Origin: JBCDCB01 sp039182735
Lineage (GTDB): Bacteria > Planctomycetota > Phycisphaerae > Phycisphaerales > UBA1924
Direction: 5' to 3'
Assembly (NCBI GenBank): GCA_039182735.1
Contig: JBCDCB010000004.1
Span: forward strand, 42,636 to 106,635
Length of the DNA stretch: 64,000 nucleotides
The position numbers and the translations under genes were made by a program. A model generated the notes under the pieces. It was not told where the DNA came from. It did no database searches and saw only the letters and a list, made by a program, of their open reading frames with translations. Shown in pieces: positions 50,057 to 60,550 of the stretch (its first letter is position 1; each line of letters starts with the position of its first letter).

Positions 50057-51946
50057 CTACGCGCCCACCGCCTCTACACACTTCGCCACCACATCCGCGA
50101 GCGGCACAAGGTCCCCCTTGCCGTCGTCGCGTCGGAGCTTGAACTCCACGCTGTTCTCGGCGAGCGCCTTGTCGCCCAGCGTCAGGCGGATCGGCACGCC
50201 GATGAGGTCTGCGTCCTTGAACTTGCTGCCCGGGCGCTCGGCGCGATCGTCAATCAACACGTCCAGCCCGGCCTCGCTCAGGTCGTTCGCGATGCGCTCG
50301 GCGTGCTCCATCGCGTTCGCATCATCGGGCTTCATCACGACGATGAGCGCGTGGTACGGCGCGACGGGGAAGGGCCAGATGATGCCGTGGTCGTCGCTGC
50401 TCATCTCGACGCACGCGGCGACCGTTCGGCTCACGCCGATGCCGTAGCAGCCCATGATGACGGGGCGGCGTTCCTGGTTCTCGTCGAGGATCGCGAAGCC
50501 CATCGCCTCGGAGTACTTCGTGCCGAGCTTGAAGATGTGCCCGACCTCGATGCCGCGACGGGCTTCGAGTTTTGCGCCCTGTGCGCGCGGCGAGGGGTCT
50601 CCCGCCATCGCGTTGCGCACGTCGGTGACGATCAATCGCGGCTTGTCGCCCTTCATGAGTTCACGCGGGTCGGCGCCGAGGTCGCGCAGCCAGTTGAAGT
50701 GCGTGACGTGGTGGTCTTTCTGATCGGCGCCGGTGACCCAGAAGTAGGGTTTGCCGCCCTTCTCGTGATCGATGCCCTGCGCCGCGTCGCGGTCGATGAG
50801 CATGATCGCGGCGTCGCCTGCTTTGACCGCCGCGACGGGGCTCACGTAACCGATCGCGAAGCCGGCTTCCTTCGCGCGTTCCGCATCGGCGAGGACGGGG
50901 CGCACGCCGCCAAGCGCGTCGCGCACACGCGCTTCGTTGACGTCGTGATCGCCGCGCACCACCGCGATAACATACGTCGCGCCGACGGCGTCGCGGTCCG
51001 CTTCATCCACCTCGAATACCACGCTCTTGAGCATCTGGCGCGGCTTGATCTTGAGGAGCGTGCACACCTCGTCGATGCCGGGGCAGTCGGGTGTGTGCTT
51101 GTCGGTCAGGTCGCCGGTCGGATCGCCCGCGAAGTACGCGTGATCCGGCGCGTAGCGCTCACCCAGCTCGCACTTCTCGACGTTCGCGGCGTAGTTCGTC
51201 TCCGGGCAGCGGAGGATGGTGTCTTCGCCGCTGTCGGCGTTGACCATAAACTCGTGCGACGCGCTGCCGCCGATCGGGCCGGACTCGGCCTCGACGATCG
51301 AGAAGTCGAGCGCACACTTCGTGAAGATGTTCTCGTACGCGCGGTACATCGCGTCGTACTGCTCGTCGAGCCCGCCGGGGCCCTCGACGTGCATCGTGAA
51401 GGAGTACGCGTCCTTCATGAGGAACTCACGCCCGCGCAGCAGCCCCGCGCGCGGGCGGAACTCGTCGCGGAACTTCGTCTGGATCTGATACAGACTCAGC
51501 GGCAGGTCCTTGTACGACGACACCAAGCCACGCATCGCCTCGGTGATGACCTCTTCGTGCGTCGGCCCGAGCGCGGCGTTTCTGCCGTGACGGTCGGTGA
51601 GGCGGAAGAGCAGCTCGCCGTACTCATCGGCGCGACCCGTCTCGTGGAAGAGCTCCATCGGGACGATCGCGGGGAGGAGGATCTCGCTCGCGCCGGCGGC
51701 GTCCATCTCGTGGCGGATGATCTGGCTGACCTTGCGCAGCACGCGCCACCCGAGGGGGAGGTAGTCGTAGATGCCCGCGCCGACGCGACGGATGAACCCG
51801 GCGCGGACGAGCAGCTTGTGGCTGATCGCCTCGGCGTCTGCGGGCGGCTCCTTTGCTGTCTTGATGAGCGTGCGCGACCAGCGCTGGACGTCACCCCTGC
51901 GGGCGGTCGAGCGCCACGAGTCTGTATCGGCTGCGGTCTGCGTCAT
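50057..51946 (-). CDS. proS: Prolyl-tRNA synthetase (bacterial type)
   Basis: 629 residues. Class II synthetase: motif 1 around IRHEMDAAGASEILLP, motif 2 FRDEFRPRAGLLRGREFLMKDAYSF near residue 150, motif 3 MGCYGIGVSR near residue 460, and the C-terminal anticodon-binding domain. The editing insertion (INS) domain lies between motifs 2 and 3. ATG 51946; TACACT lies 7 bases upstream with no Shine-Dalgarno. Its 3' end comes 6 bases from the 99-base inverted-end element. Confidence 0.96.
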   Translation of the reverse strand: MTQTAADTDSWRSTARRGDVQRWSRTLIKTAKEPPADAEAISHKLLVRAGFIRRVGAGIYDYLPLGWRVLRKVSQIIRHEMDAAGASEILLPAIVPMELFHETGRADEYGELLFRLTDRHGRNAALGPTHEEVITEAMRGLVSSYKDLPLSLYQIQTKFRDEFRPRAGLLRGREFLMKDAYSFTMHVEGPGGLDEQYDAMYRAYENIFTKCALDFSIVEAESGPIGGSASHEFMVNADSGEDTILRCPETNYAANVEKCELGERYAPDHAYFAGDPTGDLTDKHTPDCPGIDEVCTLLKIKPRQMLKSVVFEVDEADRDAVGATYVIAVVRGDHDVNEARVRDALGGVRPVLADAERAKEAGFAIGYVSPVAAVKAGDAAIMLIDRDAAQGIDHEKGGKPYFWVTGADQKDHHVTHFNWLRDLGADPRELMKGDKPRLIVTDVRNAMAGDPSPRAQGAKLEARRGIEVGHIFKLGTKYSEAMGFAILDENQERRPVIMGCYGIGVSRTVAACVEMSSDDHGIIWPFPVAPYHALIVVMKPDDANAMEHAERIANDLSEAGLDVLIDDRAERPGSKFKDADLIGVPIRLTLGDKALAENSVEFKLRRDDGKGDLVPLADVVAKCVEAVGA

Positions 51947-51953
51947 GGCGGGG

Positions 51954-51959
51954 AGTGTA
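51954..51959 (-). promoter_or_regulatory. -10 box placing proS on a leaderless message
   Basis: TACACT on the minus strand, 7 bases before the ATG at 51946; no Shine-Dalgarno. Confidence 0.45.
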
Positions 51960-52032
51960 GTGGGCGAGCTACCCCGTCTTGTGGACCGGGCGTCCCGCCC
52001 TGTTGCTTCGATCGCTTCGAATCGGAGCATGT

Positions 52033-52065
52033 GTGGGAGACGGGCAAGATGCCCGTCCCACTAGG
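52033..52065 (-). repeat. Palindromic repeat, copy 5 (inverted)
   Basis: GTGGGAGACGGGCAAGATG then CCCGTCCCACTAGG, next to the lysC stop. A degenerate sixth copy (GTGGACCGGGCGTCCCG) lies at 51981-51998. Confidence 0.8.
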
Positions 52066-53308
52066 TTGGGGAGGCGCCGAGCCCAAACGCCTCGTGGAGC
52101 AGGCTCAGTGCACGTTCGCCGTCGGTCTTGTCGATCAGTACGCCGACCTTGATCTCGCTCGTCGAGATGTTCGCGATGTTGATCCCCGCGTCGGCGAGGG
52201 CCCGGAACATCGTGCTCGCGACCTCGGCGTGCGAGCCGATCCCCGCGCCGACCACGCTCACCTTGCTGAAGCCCACGTCGATGGTGCTGGTCCCGCCGCC
52301 GATGTCTTGCAGCAGCGCGTCGAGCACGGGGCGCATGTCACTCAGTTCGCCGTGATCGACGGTGAAGGAAACGGTCGCCTTCTTCTTGCCGTCTTCGACG
52401 GTGACGGTCTGGATGATGTCATCGACCACGATCGTGCGCTCGGCGAGCGACGCGAAGACGCGTGCCGCGACGCCCGGCGTGTCGGGGATGCCCTCGAGCG
52501 TGACGCGCCCGAGCCCGTCCTTGAGCGCGATGCCGGTGACCTCGATGCGTTCCATCTGTCCCCCCTGCTTGTTCTGATCGCCCGGCGCGATGATGGTGCC
52601 GGCGTCGTCGCGTTGGCTGTGGCGCACGTGGATGGGCACGCCGAACTTCGCGGCGAAGAGCACCGCGCGCGGGTGCAAAACCCCAGCGCCCATCGACGCG
52701 AGTTCGAGCATCTCCTCCGTGCCGACGCGTTCGAGGCGACGCGCGCTCGGCACCTTGCGCGGATCGGTCGTGTAGACGCCGTCCACATCGGTGTAGATCT
52801 CGCAGACGTCTGCGCCGACGGCGGCGGCAACGGCGACGGCCGTCGTGTCCGACCCGCCCCGACCCAGCGTCGTGACGTCGCCTTCTTTCGTCACGCCCTG
52901 GAAGCCCGCGACGATCGCAACCTTGCCGCGGGCGAGTTCGTTCTTCAGCACGTCGGCGTCGATCGACTCGATGCGCGCGCGTGTGAAGGAACTGTCGGTC
53001 GTCATCCCGATCTGTCGCGCCGTGAAGGAGATCGCGGGTTGCCCCATCGATTCGAGCACCATCGCCATGAGCGCGATGCTGATCCGCTCGCCCGACGAGA
53101 GGAGCATGTCCATCTCGCGCCGGCTGGGATTGTCCGACGCCTCCGCCGCGAGCGCGACGAACTGGTCGGTCGTCTTGCCCATCGCGCTCACGGTGACGAT
53201 GACGTCGTGACCACTTGCACGTTCGCGCAGGACGTGCTGCGCGCAGCGGCGCATCTTCTCGACGCTCGCGACGCTTGTGCCACCGAACTTCTGAACAACG
53301 ATGCCCAC
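52061..53308 (-). CDS. lysC: Aspartate kinase
   Basis: 415 residues. Phosphorylates aspartate at the head of lysine, threonine and methionine synthesis. N-terminal KFGGTSVAS, the LGRGGSDTTAVA loop near residue 165 and IYTDVDGVYTTDPR; two C-terminal ACT domains (VTGIALKDGLGRVTLEG and VSVVGAGIGSHAEV) that sense end products. GTG start at 53308 with GGAG about 10 bases upstream; a longer frame to 53347 would overlap the divergent flavodoxin gene's leader. thrC of the same pathway lies elsewhere in the window. Confidence 0.95.
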   Translation of the reverse strand: MGIVVQKFGGTSVASVEKMRRCAQHVLRERASGHDVIVTVSAMGKTTDQFVALAAEASDNPSRREMDMLLSSGERISIALMAMVLESMGQPAISFTARQIGMTTDSSFTRARIESIDADVLKNELARGKVAIVAGFQGVTKEGDVTTLGRGGSDTTAVAVAAAVGADVCEIYTDVDGVYTTDPRKVPSARRLERVGTEEMLELASMGAGVLHPRAVLFAAKFGVPIHVRHSQRDDAGTIIAPGDQNKQGGQMERIEVTGIALKDGLGRVTLEGIPDTPGVAARVFASLAERTIVVDDIIQTVTVEDGKKKATVSFTVDHGELSDMRPVLDALLQDIGGGTSTIDVGFSKVSVVGAGIGSHAEVASTMFRALADAGINIANISTSEIKVGVLIDKTDGERALSLLHEAFGLGASPT

Positions 53309-53360
53309 GCGATACCATCTCCGTGCGCGCCCGGATCGGGCGATCATGGAGATCCTACCG

Positions 53361-53930
53361 ATGCCGAAGGTCGCGATCGTCTACCACTCCGGGTTCGGGC
53401 ACACGGCCCGGGTCGCGCAGTTCGTGCGTGAGGGCGTCGCGAGTGCCGGCGTCGAGGCCACGCTGCTCACGACGGAGGAGGCGATCGCGGATATGACGGC
53501 GCTCGATGAAGCCGACGGCATCGTCTTCGGCACACCGACGTACATGGGCGGGCCCTCCGCGCAGTTCAAGACCTTCGCCGACGCGACGAGCACGGTGTGG
53601 TTCGAGCAGCGCTGGCGCGACAAGTTCGCCGCGGGCTTTACGAACAGCGCGGCGCTCGACGGCGACAAGCAGGGCGTGCTGCTCAACCTGCTGACGTTCG
53701 CGTGCCAGCACTCGATGATCTGGATCAGCACGGGCGTGATGATGGAGACAACCGGCGGCGCCCACGGCTTGCCGCCCGAAGCGGTCAACCGCTTGGGCTC
53801 GTTCACCGGGCTCGCGACGCAGAGCGACAACGCCGACCCCGCGAACACACCTTCGCCCGGCGATATTGAAACCGCCAAGCTCTTCGGCGCACGCTTCGCC
53901 GAGGCGGTGAAGCGGTGGGCGAAGGATTGA
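53361..53930 (+). CDS. Flavodoxin-fold NAD(P)H:quinone reductase-like protein (WrbA type)
   Basis: 189 residues. Flavodoxin fold: KVAIVYHSGFGHTARVAQ at the N-terminus (FMN phosphate loop), GIVFGTPTYMGGPSAQFKTF and the KFAAGFTNSAALDGDKQ segment of the WrbA/flavodoxin_2 group. Likely two-electron quinone reduction. ATG 53361 chosen because the beta strand begins there and GGAGAT lies 8 bases upstream; starts at 53301 or 53346 would add residues without family support. Divergent from lysC. Confidence 0.85.
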   Translation: MPKVAIVYHSGFGHTARVAQFVREGVASAGVEATLLTTEEAIADMTALDEADGIVFGTPTYMGGPSAQFKTFADATSTVWFEQRWRDKFAAGFTNSAALDGDKQGVLLNLLTFACQHSMIWISTGVMMETTGGAHGLPPEAVNRLGSFTGLATQSDNADPANTPSPGDIETAKLFGARFAEAVKRWAKD

Positions 53931-53984
53931 GTCCCGACGAGCCGCGACTGTGAGGGAGCGGGATTCCGGCTCCTTCTCACCTCG

Positions 53985-54071
53985 AGGGAGAAGGTTGGGA
54001 TGAGGGGTCTTCGCCTCTCTACTCCGCTCTTCCCCTCACCCCGGCCCTCTCCCTGCGCGCGGGGAGAGGGG
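53985..54071. repeat. Inverted-repeat element with 23-base arms
   Basis: Left arm 53985-54007 (AGGGAGAAGGTTGGGATGAG then GGG) pairs, with a few mismatches, with the right arm 54032-54054 (CCCCTCACCCCGGCCCTCTC then CCT), around a 24-base centre; a small hairpin CTCCCTGCGCGCGGGGAG follows. Non-coding. The right-hand consensus is a motif I know as dispersed in many GC-rich bacterial genomes. Confidence 0.6.
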
Positions 54072-54084
54072 GGCAGAAATCTCA

Positions 54085-54597
54085 TCAGTCAAAGTGCGCG
54101 AAGTAGAACAGTTCGCCCGTTGATTCGCGCATCCACACGCCGGTCGTCGTGAGTGACTGCGCATCGGTGTAGAACCAGATCTCGCCTTCGCCCCACTGCC
54201 AGTTGACGCCGTGATCGGCAGCGAGCCTTCGGACATAGTCTCGCTCAGAGTCGCTTGAAGGTGATGCTCGAACTGGTTCCGGTAGCGAACGCACCGTCAC
54301 GTCGAACATTGAAGCTTCATGTTGCACGTACAGCGTAACCGTCGCACCAGCTGCTCCAAAGCCGGCCCAGTGTCGATAGCTCAAGCGATCCTTGGGATAG
54401 TCGGGCAGCGTCGCGGGGAAGTGCGCTGTTTGAGGATCTTGTCCGGTCGGTGCCGTGTACTTCGCAAGGTCGCGGGTCTCGTAGCCGAAGAAGAGGTTCG
54501 GTCGCCCGCTCAGGTAGACACAGCCCACAAAGAACGCCACCGAAAGCACCACCACGATTGCGCCCGCAATCATGAACGCACCGAGCAGTTGCTTCAC
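54085..54597 (-). CDS. Membrane-anchored protein, unknown
   Basis: 170 residues from GTG 54597, with AAGGA 4-5 bases upstream; TTG 54609 would add four residues. One transmembrane helix at about residues 6-30 (AFMIAGAIVVVLSVAFFVGCVYL), then an extracytoplasmic domain rich in Tyr, Trp and Phe (WQWGEGEIWFYTDAQS) ending YFAHFD. No family recognised. Directly downstream of typA (9-21 bases), so probably cotranscribed. Confidence 0.6.
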   Translation of the reverse strand: MKQLLGAFMIAGAIVVVLSVAFFVGCVYLSGRPNLFFGYETRDLAKYTAPTGQDPQTAHFPATLPDYPKDRLSYRHWAGFGAAGATVTLYVQHEASMFDVTVRSLPEPVRASPSSDSERDYVRRLAADHGVNWQWGEGEIWFYTDAQSLTTTGVWMRESTGELFYFAHFD

Positions 54598-54617
54598 GAG
54601 ATCCTTCAAGGCTTTCC

Positions 54618-56492
<1,875 letters not shown>

Positions 56493-56556
56493 CTGTGAGG
56501 TGTTTCCGGTGCGGGGCGTGCGGAGGTGCGGCGCGCCGGATGATAGGCCGCTCGTT

Positions 56557-58029
56557 TCACCGCGCCGGGTCGGCGAACCGCAGTTCCACCACGCCGGCGC
56601 GCGAGCCCTCCCGCGCCTCGCGGGAGAGGTGCCAGCCCAGGCGTTCGACGCCTCGCAGCGCGTCGAGCACCCCCTCCAGCACGCGCAGGCTCTCGGCATC
56701 GTTCGGCGCAAACGCGATCGCCGAGAGATCGACGCGGCCCAGCACCGACGACGGGCGCACCGCGCCGTGGTCTTGCGCCGGCGCATCCGTTCGCCCGAGC
56801 GCCCCGATCAGCACGCGCGCGCGCTGCGGGTCGCCCGCGACCACGAGCCAGCCCTCGCGCTGGTGCGGACCCTCCGGGATGACGAACCCCCAGGAGACGA
56901 CCCGCTCTGAATCGCCCACCCGACGCGTCAGCGTGCGCACCGCGCCCGGCAGACGCCCCTCGAACTCGTCACGCCCCCCGCTCCACTCCGCGAAGGCTGC
57001 GTCCGCGCGGCGCGGCAGCTCGGCCACGCCCGTCACGCGGTACGCCATCGCGACGTCGTCGAACATCGACTCCAGATCGACGCGTTGATCCTTATCGCGC
57101 ACGCTCGCGGCGAGCACCGTCGTCCCGCGCGGGACTACGCCGTCGAGCGCATCGCCACCCGTCCCGAGCCGCAGCATGCGCAGGTTCCGATCCAGCTCTC
57201 CACGCGAGGCGTGCGCCGAGAGCCAGAGCACGTCGTCCGCGCCCGTTGACATCGGCACCCGCTGCGCGCCGAGGCGACGCAGCGCACCCTCGTCGTTCGC
57301 GAACGCGACACGCGCTCGCGCACCCTCGAACGACACCCGCGCGTGGAGCCACCCCTTCAGCGCCGGATTCACGCCCGGCACGCCGATCCCAAAGGGCAGC
57401 GCCGATCCCCGTGCGACGATCGAAACGTGCGTCGTCACCCCGCGTGGACGCTCGAGCAGTCCACGCGCCAGCTCGGGCTGATCCAGCACCCGGTCGAAGA
57501 GCGCACGCTGCCCGCCCGGCGCGAGCGCCAGCGTCACGCGCCCCGGCGCGTCCCGGTCGGCCCACGACGTCAGCAGCACGCGACCGTCGTCCACCGCGAG
57601 CACCAGTCGCCCGCCCTTCGCGACGTCGCGCGGCGCAACGTTCAGGCGTTTCTTGATCAGCGTGTCCGTCTGGGAATCGATCCGGCTGAAGACCACCCAC
57701 GCGCCATCGCCTCCGTCGCCCGCGCGGCGCATGAGCACGCCCACGCTGGTGCCGAAGAGCCGATCGAAGACCGCGCCGGGTTCGTCGCCCAAGCGCCGGG
57801 CGAGATGGTCCCACGCCTGCGCCGAGCGATCGTCGAGCGCGATCGTGCGCAGCGCCCGATCAAACGCTTCGAACGCGGGGTCGTGGCGGACACGCTCGAG
57901 GTCGTGCGCGACGACGAGCGCGTCGAAGTCCACATCGCGCGGCGCATCTGCACGCGCGTCGGACACGAGCCACACGAACAGCGCCGCGCACAACACGGCA
58001 CAGCGGAGGGCGCGATGCACAAGGTTCAT
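56557..58029 (-). CDS. Exported protein of unknown function, sigma/anti-sigma operon
   Basis: 490 residues. Signal peptide at residues 1-27 (ALRCAVLCAALFVWLV, cleavage after ARA). The mature part is rich in Arg, Ala and Val with alternating strands and no Cys. Recurrent VLLTSWADRD, GVTTHVSIVARGS and VVSWGFVIPEG segments suggest a large beta-rich domain. No family recognised. Its ATG overlaps the anti-sigma stop by 4 bases (ATGA), so it should be made with the sigma and anti-sigma proteins, perhaps as their envelope-side input or output. Confidence 0.65.
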   Translation of the reverse strand: MNLVHRALRCAVLCAALFVWLVSDARADAPRDVDFDALVVAHDLERVRHDPAFEAFDRALRTIALDDRSAQAWDHLARRLGDEPGAVFDRLFGTSVGVLMRRAGDGGDGAWVVFSRIDSQTDTLIKKRLNVAPRDVAKGGRLVLAVDDGRVLLTSWADRDAPGRVTLALAPGGQRALFDRVLDQPELARGLLERPRGVTTHVSIVARGSALPFGIGVPGVNPALKGWLHARVSFEGARARVAFANDEGALRRLGAQRVPMSTGADDVLWLSAHASRGELDRNLRMLRLGTGGDALDGVVPRGTTVLAASVRDKDQRVDLESMFDDVAMAYRVTGVAELPRRADAAFAEWSGGRDEFEGRLPGAVRTLTRRVGDSERVVSWGFVIPEGPHQREGWLVVAGDPQRARVLIGALGRTDAPAQDHGAVRPSSVLGRVDLSAIAFAPNDAESLRVLEGVLDALRGVERLGWHLSREAREGSRAGVVELRFADPAR

Positions 58030-58961
58030 CTCGGCAGACGATCCAGCGAGATCAGCGAGCGTTCCTGCGGGCGCGGCTCGAAGGTCACCGGCTGCACGCC
58101 GCTTACCACGCCCGCGCGATACACCGACGCCTCGCCGGCCCACGCCTCGAACGACGCATCCGTCGTGGTCACGCGGTAGAGCACGGGCTGCTCGGAGGTC
58201 TCCTCCGCGACGATCGCCACGACGCGGAACGCGCGTTCGCTGCGCACGGGCATTGTCGCCCACGCCGGCGCGAACCCGCGCACCGCGATGCCGCCGGCGT
58301 GCGTGTCGCACAGACGGAGCGTGACCGACGTCTCGCCGCCCGTCGCCGCGCACTCGAACCAGCCGTCGGAGGTCCGCACGCGATCGCAGTGGCTCACGAG
58401 GGTCACGGGCCGCGGCTCGGGACCGGCGACGTTCACGAACGTGGCGTCGGTGACCGCGAGCTGGATCTCGTCCACCGCGCGGAGCACGTCACGCGTCGTC
58501 TGCTCCGTGACCACGGGAAGGGTCGCGGCGAGCGTGCCCATCGGGCGGTCCTCGGGCGTGCCGACAAGGTGCGTCACCTCGGGTGACATCCGCTGGACGG
58601 TGAACGCGCCGGCAACCATCAGCAGGAGCGCGGCGGCGGCGGCGTAGCGCCACACGCGCAGCCGCCCGATCACATCACCGCCCTGCATGGGCCGCTTGCC
58701 GTCCAGCGCATCGAGGATCGAGCCGGAAAGATCGGGCGTCGAGACGGGGCGTCGCAGGGACTCGAGCGCACGCCGCGTCATCACGGCATCGCGCGCGATG
58801 TCCGGGTGACGACGAAGCCGCGCGTGCACGTCTTCGCTCTGGTCCGCGGGGAGTTCGTTGTCGAAGACGGCGTCAACCAGATCTTCCAGCGAGGGTCGAT
58901 CCAACGACTCGTCCCGACCATCACGCGGGAGATCCGGGTTGTGACCACGCGGGTCGGTCAT
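58026..58961 (-). CDS. Anti-sigma factor-like membrane protein
   Basis: 311 residues. The N-terminal 90 residues are a helical, acidic region (LVDAVFDNELPADQSEDVHARLRRHPD) like cytoplasmic anti-sigma domains but without the HxxxCxxC zinc motif; a transmembrane helix follows at about residues 106-124 (YAAAAALLLMVAGAFTVQ), then a 185-residue outer domain. It overlaps the sigma factor stop by 4 bases and the next gene by 4 bases. Expected to hold the sigma factor inactive until an envelope signal. Confidence 0.8.
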   Translation of the reverse strand: MTDPRGHNPDLPRDGRDESLDRPSLEDLVDAVFDNELPADQSEDVHARLRRHPDIARDAVMTRRALESLRRPVSTPDLSGSILDALDGKRPMQGGDVIGRLRVWRYAAAAALLLMVAGAFTVQRMSPEVTHLVGTPEDRPMGTLAATLPVVTEQTTRDVLRAVDEIQLAVTDATFVNVAGPEPRPVTLVSHCDRVRTSDGWFECAATGGETSVTLRLCDTHAGGIAVRGFAPAWATMPVRSERAFRVVAIVAEETSEQPVLYRVTTTDASFEAWAGEASVYRAGVVSGVQPVTFEPRPQERSLISLDRLPR

Positions 58962-59563
58962 GCGCGCTCAACGGCCCCTTCGTTCATCGCCCACTCGGCC
59001 GGACGCTCGAGCTCCTGCTCGAAGAACCGGCGCATGCGCTTGCGTCCGCGGTGCAGGTGGCTCTTGACCGTGCCCTCGGGCATGCCGACGTACTCGGCGA
59101 TCTGCGCGATGGGCCACTCCTGCTGGTGGAATAGCAAGATGATCTCACGCTGCTCGACGCTCAGCTTGAGCAGGGCACGACCGATGGAGTCTCGCGCGGA
59201 GCCTCGAAACTCCGACTCGATCGCGGGTCGGCTGGGGGATTGCGCGTCGCCGTCCCACCCGCCGACGATCTCGCTGTCGTAGACCGGCTTGAACTTCTGC
59301 GAGGCGTTCACGAAGAGCCGCTTGGCGATCGTGAAGAGCCAGGTTGAGAAGCGGAATCGCGGGTCGAAGCGGTCGAGGTTGGCCAGCACCCGCACGAACG
59401 CGTCCTGCACGATGTCCTCGGCCACGTCGGGGCGGCCCGAGAGGCGCAGCAGATAGGCATACAGCGAGCCTTGGTAGGCTCGGATGAGGCGATCCGCGGA
59501 GTCTCGGCAACCCGCCGCCGCCGCCTCGATCAGTGCCACTTCCTGCGATCGTTCCATCGCCAT
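58958..59563 (-). CDS. ECF RNA polymerase sigma factor
   Basis: 201 residues. Sigma region 2 (YAYLLRLSGRPDVAEDIVQDAFVRVLANL, FRFSTWLFTIAKRLF) at residues 30-95 and region 4 (LSVEQREIILLFHQQEWPIAQIAEYVGMPEGTVKSHLHRGRKRM) at 130-180, joined by a 45-residue linker. ATG 59563 with AAAGG 7 bases upstream. First gene of a three-gene coupled operon with its anti-sigma factor. Confidence 0.93.
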   Translation of the reverse strand: MAMERSQEVALIEAAAAGCRDSADRLIRAYQGSLYAYLLRLSGRPDVAEDIVQDAFVRVLANLDRFDPRFRFSTWLFTIAKRLFVNASQKFKPVYDSEIVGGWDGDAQSPSRPAIESEFRGSARDSIGRALLKLSVEQREIILLFHQQEWPIAQIAEYVGMPEGTVKSHLHRGRKRMRRFFEQELERPAEWAMNEGAVERA

Positions 59564-59737
59564 GGTCTACCTTTCCGCTCTGGGCGCGTTGCACCGATCA
59601 TCCCGATGCGCGCACCGACGTCAACCATCAGTCTCACCCGGTTCGTTCCGTTTGGGAGGTCTGATGCGAATCTTTCGGCATGATCGGACCCCGAACGCCC
59701 CGATTCATCGTGTAAATACCTTTCAGAAACCGTACAC

Positions 59738-60544
59738 ATGTCGCTCGATGCTTCACACCAACACGGACGCGCCGACTGGGCGATGCTGCTCGCAAAGTGG
59801 ACGGAACTCGCCAAGATCGGCGTTGCGCTGCCGAAGTCGGGCGAAACCGGTCGCTGGCGCGAGGCCCTGCCCAGCGTGATCACCCTGCAGGCGGTGACCT
59901 GCGCGCTGGGCGAGTCGGCCATGCTCGAGCACGAGGAACGCGCTCTCGGACGCGATCGCGCCGAGATGCTCTTGCGCGAGCACGCCGCGAACCTCGGCAC
60001 GATCTGGCGCGGCGTGCCGATGCCCGAGACCCTCAACGAGATGCTCGACGACGCCCGGCGCGCGCTCGAACTCACCGCCTGGCTCGGCGACGAATGGTGC
60101 GTCGATCGTGCGCACGCCGGCGCGTTCGAGATGCCGGCGCTGCCCGATCTGCCGGAGGGATTCATCGGCGACGTCTTTGCGGCACCCGAGGGCACGCTGC
60201 TGGCGCCGGGGTCGCCCGCGGTCTTCGTGCGCCCCGGAGACTTCGACCCCAAGATCGACGGGATCGTGCGCACGCACGCGCCGAGCCCGGTGGGCGCGAC
60301 GCCGATGCGTCAGGTGTATCGGCAGATCGAGCGAGACGTGGTCGCGCCCAACCAGCTCGCGCTGCTCGCGGGGCGCCCGCTGCTGGTGCCGATGATCGAA
60401 TCAGGCAAGCCGGTTGCGCGTGCGCACGACGTCACTCGCTGGCGCGACGAGCAGCGAGGGATGTTCGCGGACACGGGGCCGACACTCGTCTTCGCCGAAG
60501 ACCACCCGGAACTGCTCGATTCGCCGCCCGACGCGCCGTGGTGA
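59738..60544 (+). CDS. Conserved-looking hypothetical protein
   Basis: 268 residues, soluble, no signal peptide. The first 120 residues are helical (WAMLLAKWTELAKIGVALP, LGESAMLEHEERALGRDRAEMLLREHAANLG); the rest has Pro-rich connecting loops and strands such as GDVFAAPEGTLLAPGSPAVFV. Regular codon use supports translation. No family recognised. ATG 59738; divergent from the ECF sigma gene across 174 bases, in which I see no other gene. The 3' end lies 6 bases from the convergent metallo-hydrolase. Confidence 0.6.
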   Translation: MSLDASHQHGRADWAMLLAKWTELAKIGVALPKSGETGRWREALPSVITLQAVTCALGESAMLEHEERALGRDRAEMLLREHAANLGTIWRGVPMPETLNEMLDDARRALELTAWLGDEWCVDRAHAGAFEMPALPDLPEGFIGDVFAAPEGTLLAPGSPAVFVRPGDFDPKIDGIVRTHAPSPVGATPMRQVYRQIERDVVAPNQLALLAGRPLLVPMIESGKPVARAHDVTRWRDEQRGMFADTGPTLVFAEDHPELLDSPPDAPW

Positions 60545-60550
60545 AGCGTG

